Below are positions 17,155-26,148 of a stretch of 64,000 bases of DNA, in pieces. The notes below the pieces were generated by a model. It was not told the DNA's origin. It saw nothing but the letters and a program-made list of their open reading frames with translations, and searched no databases. How positions within the stretch are numbered: the stretch's first letter is position 1; each line of letters opens with the position of its first letter. Both the position numbers and the translations under genes were made by a program. Source of the stretch: Chloroflexota bacterium (GTDB lineage: Bacteria > Chloroflexota > Limnocylindria > Limnocylindrales > CSP1-4); assembly GCA_016191395.1 (NCBI GenBank), contig JACPOS010000025.1, positions 17,158 to 81,157 of the forward strand, written 5' to 3'.

Positions 17155-17931
17155 ATGCCCCAGATCCACCTGCACGCCGAACCCGGCGACTACGCGCCGA
17201 CCGTGATCCTGCCCGGCGACCCGATCCGTGCGACGAAGATCGCGGCTCGCTTCGACGGCGGCCTCGAGAACACTCGCCAGGTGAACGCCAATCGCGGGCT
17301 CGTGGGCTATACGGGCACCGTGCAGGGGGTCCCGGTCTCCGTCCAGGTGACGATGATGGGCTCGCCCACGACGGGCATCGTCGTGGAGGAGCTGCTGATG
17401 CTCGGCGTGACGACGCTCATCCGGGTCGGCACGACGGGAGCGTTCGGCAAGGCGCAGATCGGCGATGTCATCGTGGCGATGGCCTCCGTTGGGTGGACGG
17501 GCCACGCGAACGTCATCGGCGCCGGCGAGCCCACGGCGCCGACCGCCGACCTCGATGTCGTGCTCGCCCTTCGCGACGCCGCCCGGGCGACGGGGCTCAC
17601 CACGCACGTCGGCCCGATCGTCACCGGCGACGTGTTCTACGGCGACCCGAAGCCGGTCTACCGATGGGGTCGGCGGGGCTACCTCTCGGTGGAGATGGAG
17701 ACCGCGACGCTGTACCTGCTGGCGATGCGCGAGCGCGCGAAGGGCCGCCCGATCCGGGCTGGCTCCATCCTGACCGTGTCCGACGTCCTGTTCGACCCGG
17801 ACGATCCGGACGCCGCCGAGCGCTCCGGCGGCAAGGCCTTCTATCGGCCGCCCGAGGACGAGGTGAACCGCCGCGTCGACCTCACGATCGGCGCCGCCCT
17901 CGCCGCCGCCGCGGCACTCGGTCGCGGCTGA
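17155..17931 (+). CDS. deoD: Purine nucleoside phosphorylase, DeoD type
   Basis: 258 residues. ILPGDPIRATKIA (phosphate loop), IRVGTTGAFG, SVEMETATLYLLAM (ribose-binding Glu-Met-Glu) and TVSDVLFD (the catalytic Asp of DeoD, which separates it from uridine phosphorylases) are all present. It converts nucleosides plus phosphate to base and ribose-1-phosphate, usually as a hexamer. ATG at 17155 follows the kinase by 9 bases with GAGGAG just before it. It ends the rightward salvage run and faces the convergent trans-sulfuration gene 9 bases away. Confidence 0.88.
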   Translation: MPQIHLHAEPGDYAPTVILPGDPIRATKIAARFDGGLENTRQVNANRGLVGYTGTVQGVPVSVQVTMMGSPTTGIVVEELLMLGVTTLIRVGTTGAFGKAQIGDVIVAMASVGWTGHANVIGAGEPTAPTADLDVVLALRDAARATGLTTHVGPIVTGDVFYGDPKPVYRWGRRGYLSVEMETATLYLLAMRERAKGRPIRAGSILTVSDVLFDPDDPDAAERSGGKAFYRPPEDEVNRRVDLTIGAALAAAAALGRG

Positions 17932-17940
17932 ACGGCGCCC

Positions 17941-19101
17941 CTACGGGACGAACGAGAGGCCGAGCTCGAAGTCCGCGATCAGGTCGTCGATGTCCTCGCA
18001 GCCGACGGACACCCGGATCAGGCCGCCGCGCTTGGGCTGCGGATAGACCAGCGTGAAGATGTCGCCGAGGCTGACGCCGATGTCGCACAGGGCGAGGTGA
18101 TCGGTGAACGCGGCCATGCCCTCGACGCCGCCCCGGGGCTGGAACGCGAGCATCCCGCCCCCACGGCCCTCGATGAGCCGAGCGGCAACCCCGGCATCCG
18201 GGTGGGACGCGAGCCCGGGGTAGCGAACCCACTCGACCTTTGGGCTTGCCTCGAGGAAGACCGCAAGCCGGAAGGCGTTCTCCGACGCGGCCTTCGAACG
18301 AAGCGGGAGCGAGCGGACGCCACGGAGCACGAGCCAGCTCGCGAACGGGCTCGCGGCCTGGCCGAGCGTGTCGACCTGCTTGCGGATGGGATCGAGGAGT
18401 GCGCGCCTGCCCGTGACCGCGCCGGACACCGCGTCGCCGTGGCCCGAGAGCCACTTCGTCGCGGCGTGGACGACGAGATCGGCGCCATGCTCGATCGGGC
18501 GAAGGAGGGCCGGCGCGAGGAACGTGTTGTCGGCCACGACGATCAGCCCGTGCCGGTGGCCGAGGGCCGCCAGGGCATCGATATCGGCGACGCGGAGGCG
18601 AGGGTTCGTGGCCGTCTCGAAGAAGAGCACCTTCGTCGCGGGCGTGATCGCGGCCTCCACGGCCGCCAGGTCCGTCATGTCGACCGGCGTCACGCCGATG
18701 CCGCGGCGCGGGAAGTCGTCCTCCAGCAGCACGCGCGTGATCACGAACAGCTCGTCGCCGACGACGACGTGGTCCCCGCTCCCGAGATGCGCCAGCAGCG
18801 TGGACGAGACGCACGCCATGCCCGACGACGCCACGACGCAGTCCTCCGCGCCGTCGATCGAGGCGAGCTTCTCCTCGAGGGCGCGCGTCGTCGGGTTGCC
18901 GGTGCGCGAGTAGAAATACGAGGTGGGATCCCACGCCATCGCCGCGTCCACCGCGGCCTCCTTCTCCGCCGCCGAGTCGAAGGCGAACGTGGCCGTGGCG
19001 TAGATCGGGGTGTTGTGCGCGTGCGTCACCGGGTCCGGGCGCTCGCCTGCGTGGATCGCGCGCGTCGCAAAGCCGCGCCCGTGCGTCCGCTTCCTTGCCA
19101 C
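17941..19101 (-). CDS. PLP-dependent trans-sulfuration enzyme (Cys/Met metabolism family)
   Basis: 386 residues from GTG at 19101 (GAAGGGG 5 bases upstream); GTG at 19107 is also possible. YFYSRTGNPTTRALEEKLA is the phosphate-binding start of the family, VVADNTFLAP holds the PLP-nitrogen Asp, and VVHAATKWLSGHGDAVSG carries the Schiff-base Lys. This could be cystathionine gamma-synthase, gamma-lyase, O-acetylhomoserine sulfhydrylase or methionine gamma-lyase. The sequence alone does not decide. It follows gatB and a small membrane protein on the same strand. Confidence 0.85.
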   Translation of the reverse strand: MARKRTHGRGFATRAIHAGERPDPVTHAHNTPIYATATFAFDSAAEKEAAVDAAMAWDPTSYFYSRTGNPTTRALEEKLASIDGAEDCVVASSGMACVSSTLLAHLGSGDHVVVGDELFVITRVLLEDDFPRRGIGVTPVDMTDLAAVEAAITPATKVLFFETATNPRLRVADIDALAALGHRHGLIVVADNTFLAPALLRPIEHGADLVVHAATKWLSGHGDAVSGAVTGRRALLDPIRKQVDTLGQAASPFASWLVLRGVRSLPLRSKAASENAFRLAVFLEASPKVEWVRYPGLASHPDAGVAARLIEGRGGGMLAFQPRGGVEGMAAFTDHLALCDIGVSLGDIFTLVYPQPKRGGLIRVSVGCEDIDDLIADFELGLSFVP

Positions 19102-19117
19102 GGCCACCCCTTCGTGC

Positions 19118-19390
19118 CTACCGGACCAGCAGGCCGACGATCGCGACGACGATGCCCGCCCCCGCGATGAGCGCCCCGTCGCGGACCTGCTTGCGCAGGA
19201 CCGCCATCGCCACGGAGGCACCGGTCGTGCCGGTGTCGCGGAGGCCGCCTCGCCATGATTCGTAGCGTGCGATGTTCGCGTCCTGCTCCTTGAGCGCCTG
19301 GTAGCGCGCCCACGGCGCACGCGCCCGGCCATACCCGAAGGCCATCAGCGCGACGCCGATGACGAGCAGGGCCAGGTTGAGCAGGCCCAT
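19118..19390 (-). CDS. Small two-helix membrane protein, unknown function
   Basis: 90 residues. Hydrophobic segments at about 3-21 (LLNLALLVIGVALMAFGYG) and about 71-89 (ALIAGAGIVVAIVGLLV) flank a charged 45-residue loop. ATG at 19390 overlaps the gatB stop as TGATG, so it is probably coupled to gatB translation. The gap to the trans-sulfuration gene is 16 bases. I do not recognise a family. Confidence 0.75.
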   Translation of the reverse strand: MGLLNLALLVIGVALMAFGYGRARAPWARYQALKEQDANIARYESWRGGLRDTGTTGASVAMAVLRKQVRDGALIAGAGIVVAIVGLLVR

Positions 19391-20868
19391 CAGGACTCCG
19401 CCACGCCGATCCGGTCGCGGATCGCCGCGGCGACCACCGCGGCGTTCGCCTGACCACGGGTCGCCTTCATGACCTGACCCACGAGGAACCCGATCGCCTG
19501 GGGCTTGCCCGTACGAACGTCCGCCACCGCTGCGGGGTTGGCGGCAAGGATCTCGTCGATGACGGGCCCGAGGGACGCGGTGTCCGAGATCTGGGCGAGG
19601 CCCAGCCGCTGCACGATCGCCTCGATCGTGTCGCCGTTCGCGACGTGCGCCTCCAGCACCGCCCTGCCGGACGAGCGGTTGATCGAGCCGTCCGCGACGC
19701 GCCGCACGAGGTCGGCGAGCGCGGCGGGATCCACCGTGACCGTGTCGCTGGACGCGTTCCGGATCCGGAGGTAGTCGCCGGTCACCCAGTTCGCGACCGG
19801 CTTCGCCTCCAGGCCCGGTGCCGCGGCGAGGGTCGCCTCGAACACGCGGCCGGCGTCGGCATCGGCGACCAGCACGGCTGCGTCGTACGCGGAGAGACCA
19901 AGCACGTCCCGGTAGCGCGCACGGCGTGCAGCGGGCAGCTCCGCGAGGCCCACGCGGATGCCGGCCAGCCAGACGGCGTCGACGCGCAACGGCGGGAGGT
20001 CCGGCTCCGGGAAGTAGCGATAGTCGTCAGAGGTCTCCTTGCTGCGCATGTGGTAGGTCTCGCCGCGCTCGTCGGACCAGCCGCGTGTCTCCATCCGCAG
20101 CGGCTCGCCGGCGTCCAGGGCGGCCGCCTGCCGCTCGATCTAGAACTCGATCGCCCGTTCCACCGAGCGGAACGAGTTCATGTTCTTGACCTCGACGCGC
20201 GTCCCGAACGCCTCGGTGCCGCGCTTCCGCAGCGAGACGTTCGCCTCCACCCGCAGCTGGCCGCGCTCCATGTCCGCGTCCGACGCGCCGATGGTCCGAA
20301 GGAGCAGCTGCAGCTCCTCCGCGTAGCGCCTGGCCTGCTCCGCGGTCCGGATGTCCGGGTCCGTGACGATCTCCATGAGCGGCGCACCGGACCGGTTGAA
20401 GTCCACGAGGCTCAGGCGCTCCCCCGCCGGGCCTTCGCCATGGACGAGCTTCGCCGTGTCCTCCTCGAGGTGCGCCCGCGTGATCCCCGTCGTGAACGGG
20501 CCGTCGGAGGTGTCGAACGTCAGCGTGCCCGCCGACGCGAGGGGGAGGTCGTACTGGCTGATCTGGTAGCCCTTGGGCAGGTCCGGGTAGAAGTAGTTCT
20601 TGCGATCCCAGCGGGTCGCCTCCGGCGTCGACGCGCCGATGGCCGCCCCGGTCGCGAGGACCAGCTCCACCGCGCGCCTGTTGATCACGGGCAGGGCGCC
20701 GGGGAGCCCCAGGCAGACCGGGCAGACGTGGCTGTTCGGGCGGTGTCCGTCGTAGGCCGTGGAGCACGCGCAGAACATCTTCGAGGCCGTCTTCAGCTGG
20801 CAGTGGACCTCGATGCCGATGACGGCCTCGTAGCGATCCAGCGCGGTCGACAGGGCACTCGCAGGCAT
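19390..20868 (-). pseudogene. gatB: Glu/Asp-tRNA amidotransferase subunit B, interrupted by an in-frame amber codon
   Basis: Reading from ATG at 20868 gives a complete GatB of 492 codons except that codon 243 is TAG (20140-20142). The N-terminal half has YEAVIGIEVHCQL, CSTAYDGHRPNSHVCPVCLG, FYPDLPKGYQISQY and EVKNMNSFRSVERAIEF. After the stop the same frame goes on with IERQAAALDAGEPLRMETRG and the tail domain to ADVRTGKPQAIGFLVGQVMKATRG. Other GatBs have Glu here, so GAG to TAG is a single change. No other lesion is visible. TAG ends other genes in this window, so it is not simply recoded. GatB transamidates Glu-tRNA(Gln) with GatA and GatC. Confidence 0.85.
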
Positions 20869-20946
20869 GCCCCGAGTGTCGCACACGCGGCAGTCAGCCC
20901 GGGATGAGCCCCGGATCGGCGCTCGCGACGCCGTGCAGGAACGCGG

Positions 20947-22341
20947 TCACCGGGCCGGGACGGGCATCTCGTGGATCGCGCGCGCGGCGTCGAGGCCGGA
21001 TTCGAGGGCGCCCTGGATCCAGGCGTGGTACAGCGAGCAGTGCTCGCCGGCGAAGTAGATCCGGCCCTCCGGCCTGACGATGTCCGCCTGGAGCTGCGTC
21101 TGCTGGCCCGCCTCGAACATCGCGAACGCCCCGTTCGCGAAGCGGTCGTTGTACCAGGCGTGCGACGCCCCGACCTCGTACACGTCGCGGATCCGCGGGT
21201 GAATGCGGGCCACGTCGTCGAGGGCCTCCTCCAGCCGGGTCTCCTCGTCCATCGCGCCCCAGCGCGCCGCGTCCTGGTCCCACGTGTAGCTCGCCAGCAG
21301 GATGCCGCGCGGGCTGCTCGGGTCCGGCGTGGGGTAGTTCATCCGCCGGATCGGCAGGTCGGTCACGGTCGCGCCGCCGTAGATCCCGTCGTCGGCCTCC
21401 CAGATCCGCTCGCGGACCTGGAACAGGACCTTGGTGGAGGCCGCGTAGTTCAGCTGGCGGATCGCGCGCTGCTTCTCGTGCGAGAACGGCGTGAGGATCT
21501 CCACCTGCCGGAGCACCGAGAATGGCAGCGTGACGATCGCGTAGTCGCCGCGCTCGGCGTACCGGCCGGCCTCCGTCTTGAAGTGGACCGTGACGCCGTC
21601 GGGATCCTGGTCGATGGCGTGGACCTCCGCGCCGAACCGCACCCGGTCCGGGATCTCGCGGTAGAAGGCGTTCGGCAGGTTGTCCGACCCGCCGACGATC
21701 TCCTGCATGTCCTCATAGGCCTTGCCGAAGTCCTCGCGGAACTCCTCCATCACCGCGTTGTTGATCCCGGATTCCACGAAGTTCATGACGCCGTACATCT
21801 CGATGGCGCCCTCGGAGAAGCCGCGGACCTCCAGGAACTCGCGGATCGTGTAGCCGTCGTACTCCTGCCGGATCCGCTCCCAGCCCGCGTCCTCGTCGGC
21901 CTCGATCCAGGCGCGCAGCTCGCGCGTCGCGTCGTCCCACAGGGCGCTGTGCGAGCGTCCGCGCTCGTGGGGGGCAACCGGGAAGCCCAGCTCGTCCGGG
22001 GCGACGCCGGCCTGCTCGGCGGTGAGCCGCCTGCCGCCCACGTAGACGAGGCCCCTGGGATTGCCCATCACGAACGGACGCAGCGGCAGCCCGAAGTGGT
22101 CGATGTAGCCGAGCGTCAGGTCGTGGACGCGCGGGATGCGCATCGCGCCCGCCTCGGCGTACAGGCCCGGGGCGAACGTCCGCAGGGTGTATACCCGGCC
22201 GCCGACGCGGTTCTGCGCCTCCAGGATGAGCGGGTCGTGGCCCGCCCGCGCGAGCTCGTAGCCGGCGACGAGGCCGGCCATGCCCCCACCGATGATGATG
22301 ACCCGCTTGCCGGGCTGGTCGCGCCGCTCGAACCCGTCCAT
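20947..22341 (-). CDS. Flavin-dependent amine oxidase
   Basis: 464 residues. VIIIGGGMAGLVAGYELA (about 14-31) is the FAD dinucleotide loop, followed by LILEAQNRVGGRVYTLR. C-terminal RIYFAGEHCSLYHAWIQGALESG is the second FAD contact typical of L-amino acid and monoamine oxidases. No signal peptide is seen. ATG at 22341 has GGGGAG 8 bases upstream. It oxidises an amine or amino acid to imine with release of H2O2; the exact substrate is not evident. It precedes gatB on the same strand with a 78-base gap. Confidence 0.88.
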   Translation of the reverse strand: MDGFERRDQPGKRVIIIGGGMAGLVAGYELARAGHDPLILEAQNRVGGRVYTLRTFAPGLYAEAGAMRIPRVHDLTLGYIDHFGLPLRPFVMGNPRGLVYVGGRRLTAEQAGVAPDELGFPVAPHERGRSHSALWDDATRELRAWIEADEDAGWERIRQEYDGYTIREFLEVRGFSEGAIEMYGVMNFVESGINNAVMEEFREDFGKAYEDMQEIVGGSDNLPNAFYREIPDRVRFGAEVHAIDQDPDGVTVHFKTEAGRYAERGDYAIVTLPFSVLRQVEILTPFSHEKQRAIRQLNYAASTKVLFQVRERIWEADDGIYGGATVTDLPIRRMNYPTPDPSSPRGILLASYTWDQDAARWGAMDEETRLEEALDDVARIHPRIRDVYEVGASHAWYNDRFANGAFAMFEAGQQTQLQADIVRPEGRIYFAGEHCSLYHAWIQGALESGLDAARAIHEMPVPAR

Positions 22342-22418
22342 GTGGCAATCGCTCCCCGTTGGATCGGCAGGCCAGGATTCGATCGCCAGTGTGCCCGACT
22401 CGGCCGGGCGTCCGCAGG

Positions 22419-23204
22419 TCAGGTGCGGTAGGTGCCGCTCGCCCCGACGGTCACCTTGCCGTCGTCGCTCCTGAGCGCCTTGCACGTGAACGAGCCCGAC
22501 ACCGCGCTCGGCAGGACGCCCATCCCGATCGTGCACTCCCCCGCCTTCGAGGTGAAGGTGCGCACGGTGCCGTCGGCGGCGACGAGGCTCAGGCGCAGGA
22601 CCAGCGTCGCGTCCGTGGTGCGGGTCCCGCGATCCACCGTGGCGTCGAGCGCGACCGTGTTCGAAGCGGCGTCCTTCCACGACGCGGTGAACGAGTTTGC
22701 CTTCGCTGCGTCGCTGGCGCCGCCGGCCAGGGTGAAGGTCCCCTGGATCGGGCCGGTCAGGACGAGCGTCGCGTTGCCGGTCGGCGCTGCGACGACGGCG
22801 ATCGGCGGGAAGGTCGGGCTGGCGAGGGCACCGGCGGCGCTCGGGCTGGGACCGCCGCCACTCAGGAGCACGAGCCCGACCAGGATCATTGCCACGAACA
22901 GGCCGCCGGCCGCCAGTCTCGGATTGCGCCTCGCGAACGTTCGGGCGCGCGCCAGCGCGATCGCGCCGACGGCGGGCGTTGGCTCGCCCTCGGGGACCGG
23001 CATGGCCGCGGCCTCGTCGACGGCGCGGCGCGCAGTTGCCGGCGGCGCGGCGGCGCTCGCCACCATGGCGGCAGCCGCGGCTGTGGGCGGGGCCGTGGCG
23101 TCCTCGCGAACGATGTCCGGCTCCGTCTCCGGATCGACTCCCGTGGAGTAGGCGGCGAGCGGCAGATCGTCGACCGATCGGCCCGGTATCGGCATGCGGT
23201 TCAT
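22419..23204 (-). CDS. Membrane-anchored protein with extracytoplasmic domain, unknown function
   Basis: 261 residues from ATG at 23204; the ATG at 23195 has better spacing from AGGGGG. A cytoplasmic Ala/Pro-rich N-terminus (to about 96) is followed by one helix, LAAGGLFVAMILVGLVLLSG. The outside part is Ser/Ala-rich, then a beta-rich domain with two cysteines (ECTIGMG and FTCKALRS). No family is recognised. It lies between the cyclase-ATPase regulator and the amine oxidase. Confidence 0.7.
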   Translation of the reverse strand: MNRMPIPGRSVDDLPLAAYSTGVDPETEPDIVREDATAPPTAAAAAMVASAAAPPATARRAVDEAAAMPVPEGEPTPAVGAIALARARTFARRNPRLAAGGLFVAMILVGLVLLSGGGPSPSAAGALASPTFPPIAVVAAPTGNATLVLTGPIQGTFTLAGGASDAAKANSFTASWKDAASNTVALDATVDRGTRTTDATLVLRLSLVAADGTVRTFTSKAGECTIGMGVLPSAVSGSFTCKALRSDDGKVTVGASGTYRT

Positions 23205-23305
23205 CCCCCTGGGCGTGCGCCATGCGTGGGCGCACCGGAGATCGTCCGGGCGCGGCGGTGCCCGGTCAATCCGCCAAGCGTCCTGCCTCGTTTGGCGGGT
23301 GTGGG

Positions 23306-26143
23306 CTACTCGGCGACGGCGAGCGCCACCGCGTCGGCCATGGACATCGAGCGGCCTGCTGCCCACCACGCGTCGATGCCGTGGTCCTCGGCCAGCGTCC
23401 GCAGCTGCTCGACGTTGGCCGCCATCTCGGGCAGCTCGTCGAACGCCATCCGTGCGTCGACGGCGTCGCGCATGGCCTCCGCGGCGCCGAGCAGTCGGGC
23501 GGCGCGCTCCGGCCGTCGCCGGGCGATCGCGAGGAAGGCGATGTTCTCGAGCTGGTTGGCGACCGCACCGCGGTGGCCGAGGCGGACCCAGCCGCCGATC
23601 GTCTCGCGGTACAGGGCCTCGGCTTCGTCCAGGCGCCCGCCACGGCGCAGCGCATGCGTCATGTCGCTCCGGGCTGCGAGGACGAACCGCTCGTCGCCGA
23701 TCTCGCCGAACCGGTCGATCGCGACGCCGAACGCGGCCACCGCGTCGTCGAGCCGGCCGGCCTTGCCGAGCATTCGCCCGTGCGCGAGCGCCGCCGAGCC
23801 GATCGCGTAGGGGCTGCCAGAGCGCCGCGCCGCCTCGTCAGCGCGGAGGAGCAGCGCCTCGCTCATCTCGTGATCGAGATCCCACAGCGTCGCCCCCGAG
23901 AATCCCGCGGACATTGCCAGCATCCACCACGTTCCCGACTTCTCGGCCAGCTCGGTGGCCTGTTGGAACATGGGGCGCAGGTCCTCGTCCGTCCCGCTGA
24001 AGACGGTCGAGATCGCCAATCCACTGAGGGCCGCAAGCAGCGCGACCTCGTCGCCGCTCGCCCGCGCGACCGCGACCGCGTCCTTGGCCCACGCGAGCCC
24101 GACCGAGGCCCGACCGGACATCCCCCACAGCCGCGCGGCCTCGCCGAGCAGCCAGGCCGCGGTCACCTGCATGGCTCGATCGGCGTCGGCCTGGGCGATG
24201 ACGCGGGCCCGCGCGATCTCGACCGCCGCGACGATCCGCGAATCGTTGTCGGCCGATGCGACGCGAACGGCCCAGTAGGCCAGCATCGCGGCGGCCATCT
24301 GCACCGCGGCCCACGGCTGGGCCTCGAGTCCCCACTCCAGCGCGGCGCCGAGGTTCTCCGCATCCGCGTCGAGCCGGTCGAGCCAGTCGACCGTCTGGGG
24401 ACCACGGAGCATCGGCTCCGCATCGGCCGCCAGGGCCGCGAACGCCTCGAAGTGTCGATCGCCCACGGCGGCGACCTCGCCCGCCTCGATGAGCTTCTCG
24501 CGCGCGTACTGGCGGATTGTCTCGAGCATCCGGTAGCGGGTCGTCGGACCACGGTCGATGATGACGAGCGATCGGTCGACCAGCCGGGTGAGTCCGTCGA
24601 CCAGCTCGATCTCGTCCACCGCCTCGACGTCGCCGACGATCCTGGCCGCGGCCTGAGCGGTCCATCCGCCCGAGAAGATCGACAGGCGCCGCAGCAGGCG
24701 CCGGTCGTCGTCGTTGAGCAGGTCCCAGCTCCAGTCGATCAGGGCGTGGAGCGTCTGCTGGCGCGGCACCGCCGTGCGCCGGCCACCGGCGAGGAGCCGG
24801 AACCGGTCGCCGAGCCGCAGCGCGATGTCATCCGCGGACATGGCTGAGACCCGGGCCGCCGCAAGCTCGATTGCCAGCGGGATGCCGTCGAGGCGACGGC
24901 AGATCTCCGAGACGGCCGCGACGTTCGCCGCACCGAGCGTGAACGTCGGATCGACGGCCGTCGCCCGCTCCATGAACAGCTGCACGGCCTCGGTGCCTGC
25001 CGCACCGGCCAGATCGGGCGCCGAGGTGGAGATGCCTCCGAGGCGACCGCCGACACCGGGGCACGACAGTGACTGCAGCTGCAGGACCGCCTCGCCGGGC
25101 ACGGCGAGCGCCTCGCGGCTCGTCGTGACGATCCGCAGGCGCGGTGCCGCCGCGAGCAGGCGCCCGGCGACTCCCGCAACGCCGTCGACGAGATGCTCGG
25201 CATTGTCGAGCAGGAGCAGGAGCTCCTTCTCGGCGAGGAAGGACGTCACGACCGCCATCGCCGGCACGCCCGGAACCTCCGGGGCGCCAAGCGCTCGCGC
25301 GACCTCGGACGCGACCTGCGACGGGTCGCCGAGCGGCGCGAGCTCGGCAAGCCACGTGCCATCCGGGAAGCGGTCACCGAGCCTCCCGGCGGCCTCGAGC
25401 ATCAGCCGAGTCTTCCCGGTCCCGCCCGTCCCGATCAGGGTCACCAGGCGGTGCCGGGCGAGGAGCGTGGCGACCTCCGCGAGCTCGCGCTCCCGGCCGA
25501 CGAACGAGGTCAGCTGGGCCGGCAGGTTCGTGCGCCGGTTGTTCAACGAGCGGAGCGGCGGGAAGTCCCTGGCCAGGTCCGGCGCCACGAGCTGGAACAG
25601 CTGCTCCGGCCGATCGAGGTCGCGCAGTCGATGCGTGCCGAGGTCCACCAGCTCACAGCGTTCCGGCAGGCGGTCCCGCACCAGCAGCGCTGCCGATGCC
25701 GAGAGCAGCACCTGGCCGCCGTGCCCGGTTGCGAGGATCCGGGCGACCCGGTTGATCGACGGCCCGAAGACGTCCCCGTCGCGGACTTCCGCCGCGCCGG
25801 CGTGGAGGGCCATCCGAACCCGGAGCACGCTCGTCACCGCCAGCCCGAGCGCCCGCTGGCCCGAGAGCGCGGCCGCGACAGCGGCCCGCGGGTCCTCGAA
25901 CGTTGCCAGCATCCCGTCGCCGGTCATCTTCACGACGGATCCGCCGGCCTCCTCGACCGAGCTCCGGAGGATTCGGTCATGCGCGGCCAGCGCGGGGCCC
26001 ATGACCTCCGAGTGCTCCTCCCACAGCCGCGTGCTGCCCTCGATGTCCGTGAACAGGAACGTCAGGAACGGTGCCGAGGCGGGAGCGGGAGCGGCCGGCG
26101 CGATCAAGGCCGGGACCACCGAGGAATTGAGCGAGTCGAGCAC
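23306..26143 (-). CDS. Class III nucleotidyl cyclase fused to a STAND ATPase and TPR domain
   Basis: 945 residues from GTG at 26143 (GTG at 26119 is also possible; no clear Shine-Dalgarno). The cyclase domain (about 25-190) has FLFTDIEGSTRLW and KMTGDGMLATF with both metal Asp, and GPSINRVARI with the transition-state Asn and Arg, so it looks catalytically complete. An NB-ARC/AAA ATPase follows with GTGGTGKTRLML (about 240) and LLLLLDNAEHLV. The C-terminal 350 residues are Ala-rich TPR-like helices. A large cytoplasmic signal protein. The gene starts 5 bases after the aminotransferase stop. Confidence 0.88.
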   Translation of the reverse strand: MLDSLNSSVVPALIAPAAPAPASAPFLTFLFTDIEGSTRLWEEHSEVMGPALAAHDRILRSSVEEAGGSVVKMTGDGMLATFEDPRAAVAAALSGQRALGLAVTSVLRVRMALHAGAAEVRDGDVFGPSINRVARILATGHGGQVLLSASAALLVRDRLPERCELVDLGTHRLRDLDRPEQLFQLVAPDLARDFPPLRSLNNRRTNLPAQLTSFVGRERELAEVATLLARHRLVTLIGTGGTGKTRLMLEAAGRLGDRFPDGTWLAELAPLGDPSQVASEVARALGAPEVPGVPAMAVVTSFLAEKELLLLLDNAEHLVDGVAGVAGRLLAAAPRLRIVTTSREALAVPGEAVLQLQSLSCPGVGGRLGGISTSAPDLAGAAGTEAVQLFMERATAVDPTFTLGAANVAAVSEICRRLDGIPLAIELAAARVSAMSADDIALRLGDRFRLLAGGRRTAVPRQQTLHALIDWSWDLLNDDDRRLLRRLSIFSGGWTAQAAARIVGDVEAVDEIELVDGLTRLVDRSLVIIDRGPTTRYRMLETIRQYAREKLIEAGEVAAVGDRHFEAFAALAADAEPMLRGPQTVDWLDRLDADAENLGAALEWGLEAQPWAAVQMAAAMLAYWAVRVASADNDSRIVAAVEIARARVIAQADADRAMQVTAAWLLGEAARLWGMSGRASVGLAWAKDAVAVARASGDEVALLAALSGLAISTVFSGTDEDLRPMFQQATELAEKSGTWWMLAMSAGFSGATLWDLDHEMSEALLLRADEAARRSGSPYAIGSAALAHGRMLGKAGRLDDAVAAFGVAIDRFGEIGDERFVLAARSDMTHALRRGGRLDEAEALYRETIGGWVRLGHRGAVANQLENIAFLAIARRRPERAARLLGAAEAMRDAVDARMAFDELPEMAANVEQLRTLAEDHGIDAWWAAGRSMSMADAVALAVAE

Positions 26144-26148
26144 CGGCG

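Noticed and set aside
20140..20142. TAG read as a sense codon genome-wide (recoding)
   Set aside because: TAG ends several other genes here, for example the nucleoside hydrolase, the aminotransferase and the BMP lipoprotein, so it is used as a normal stop.
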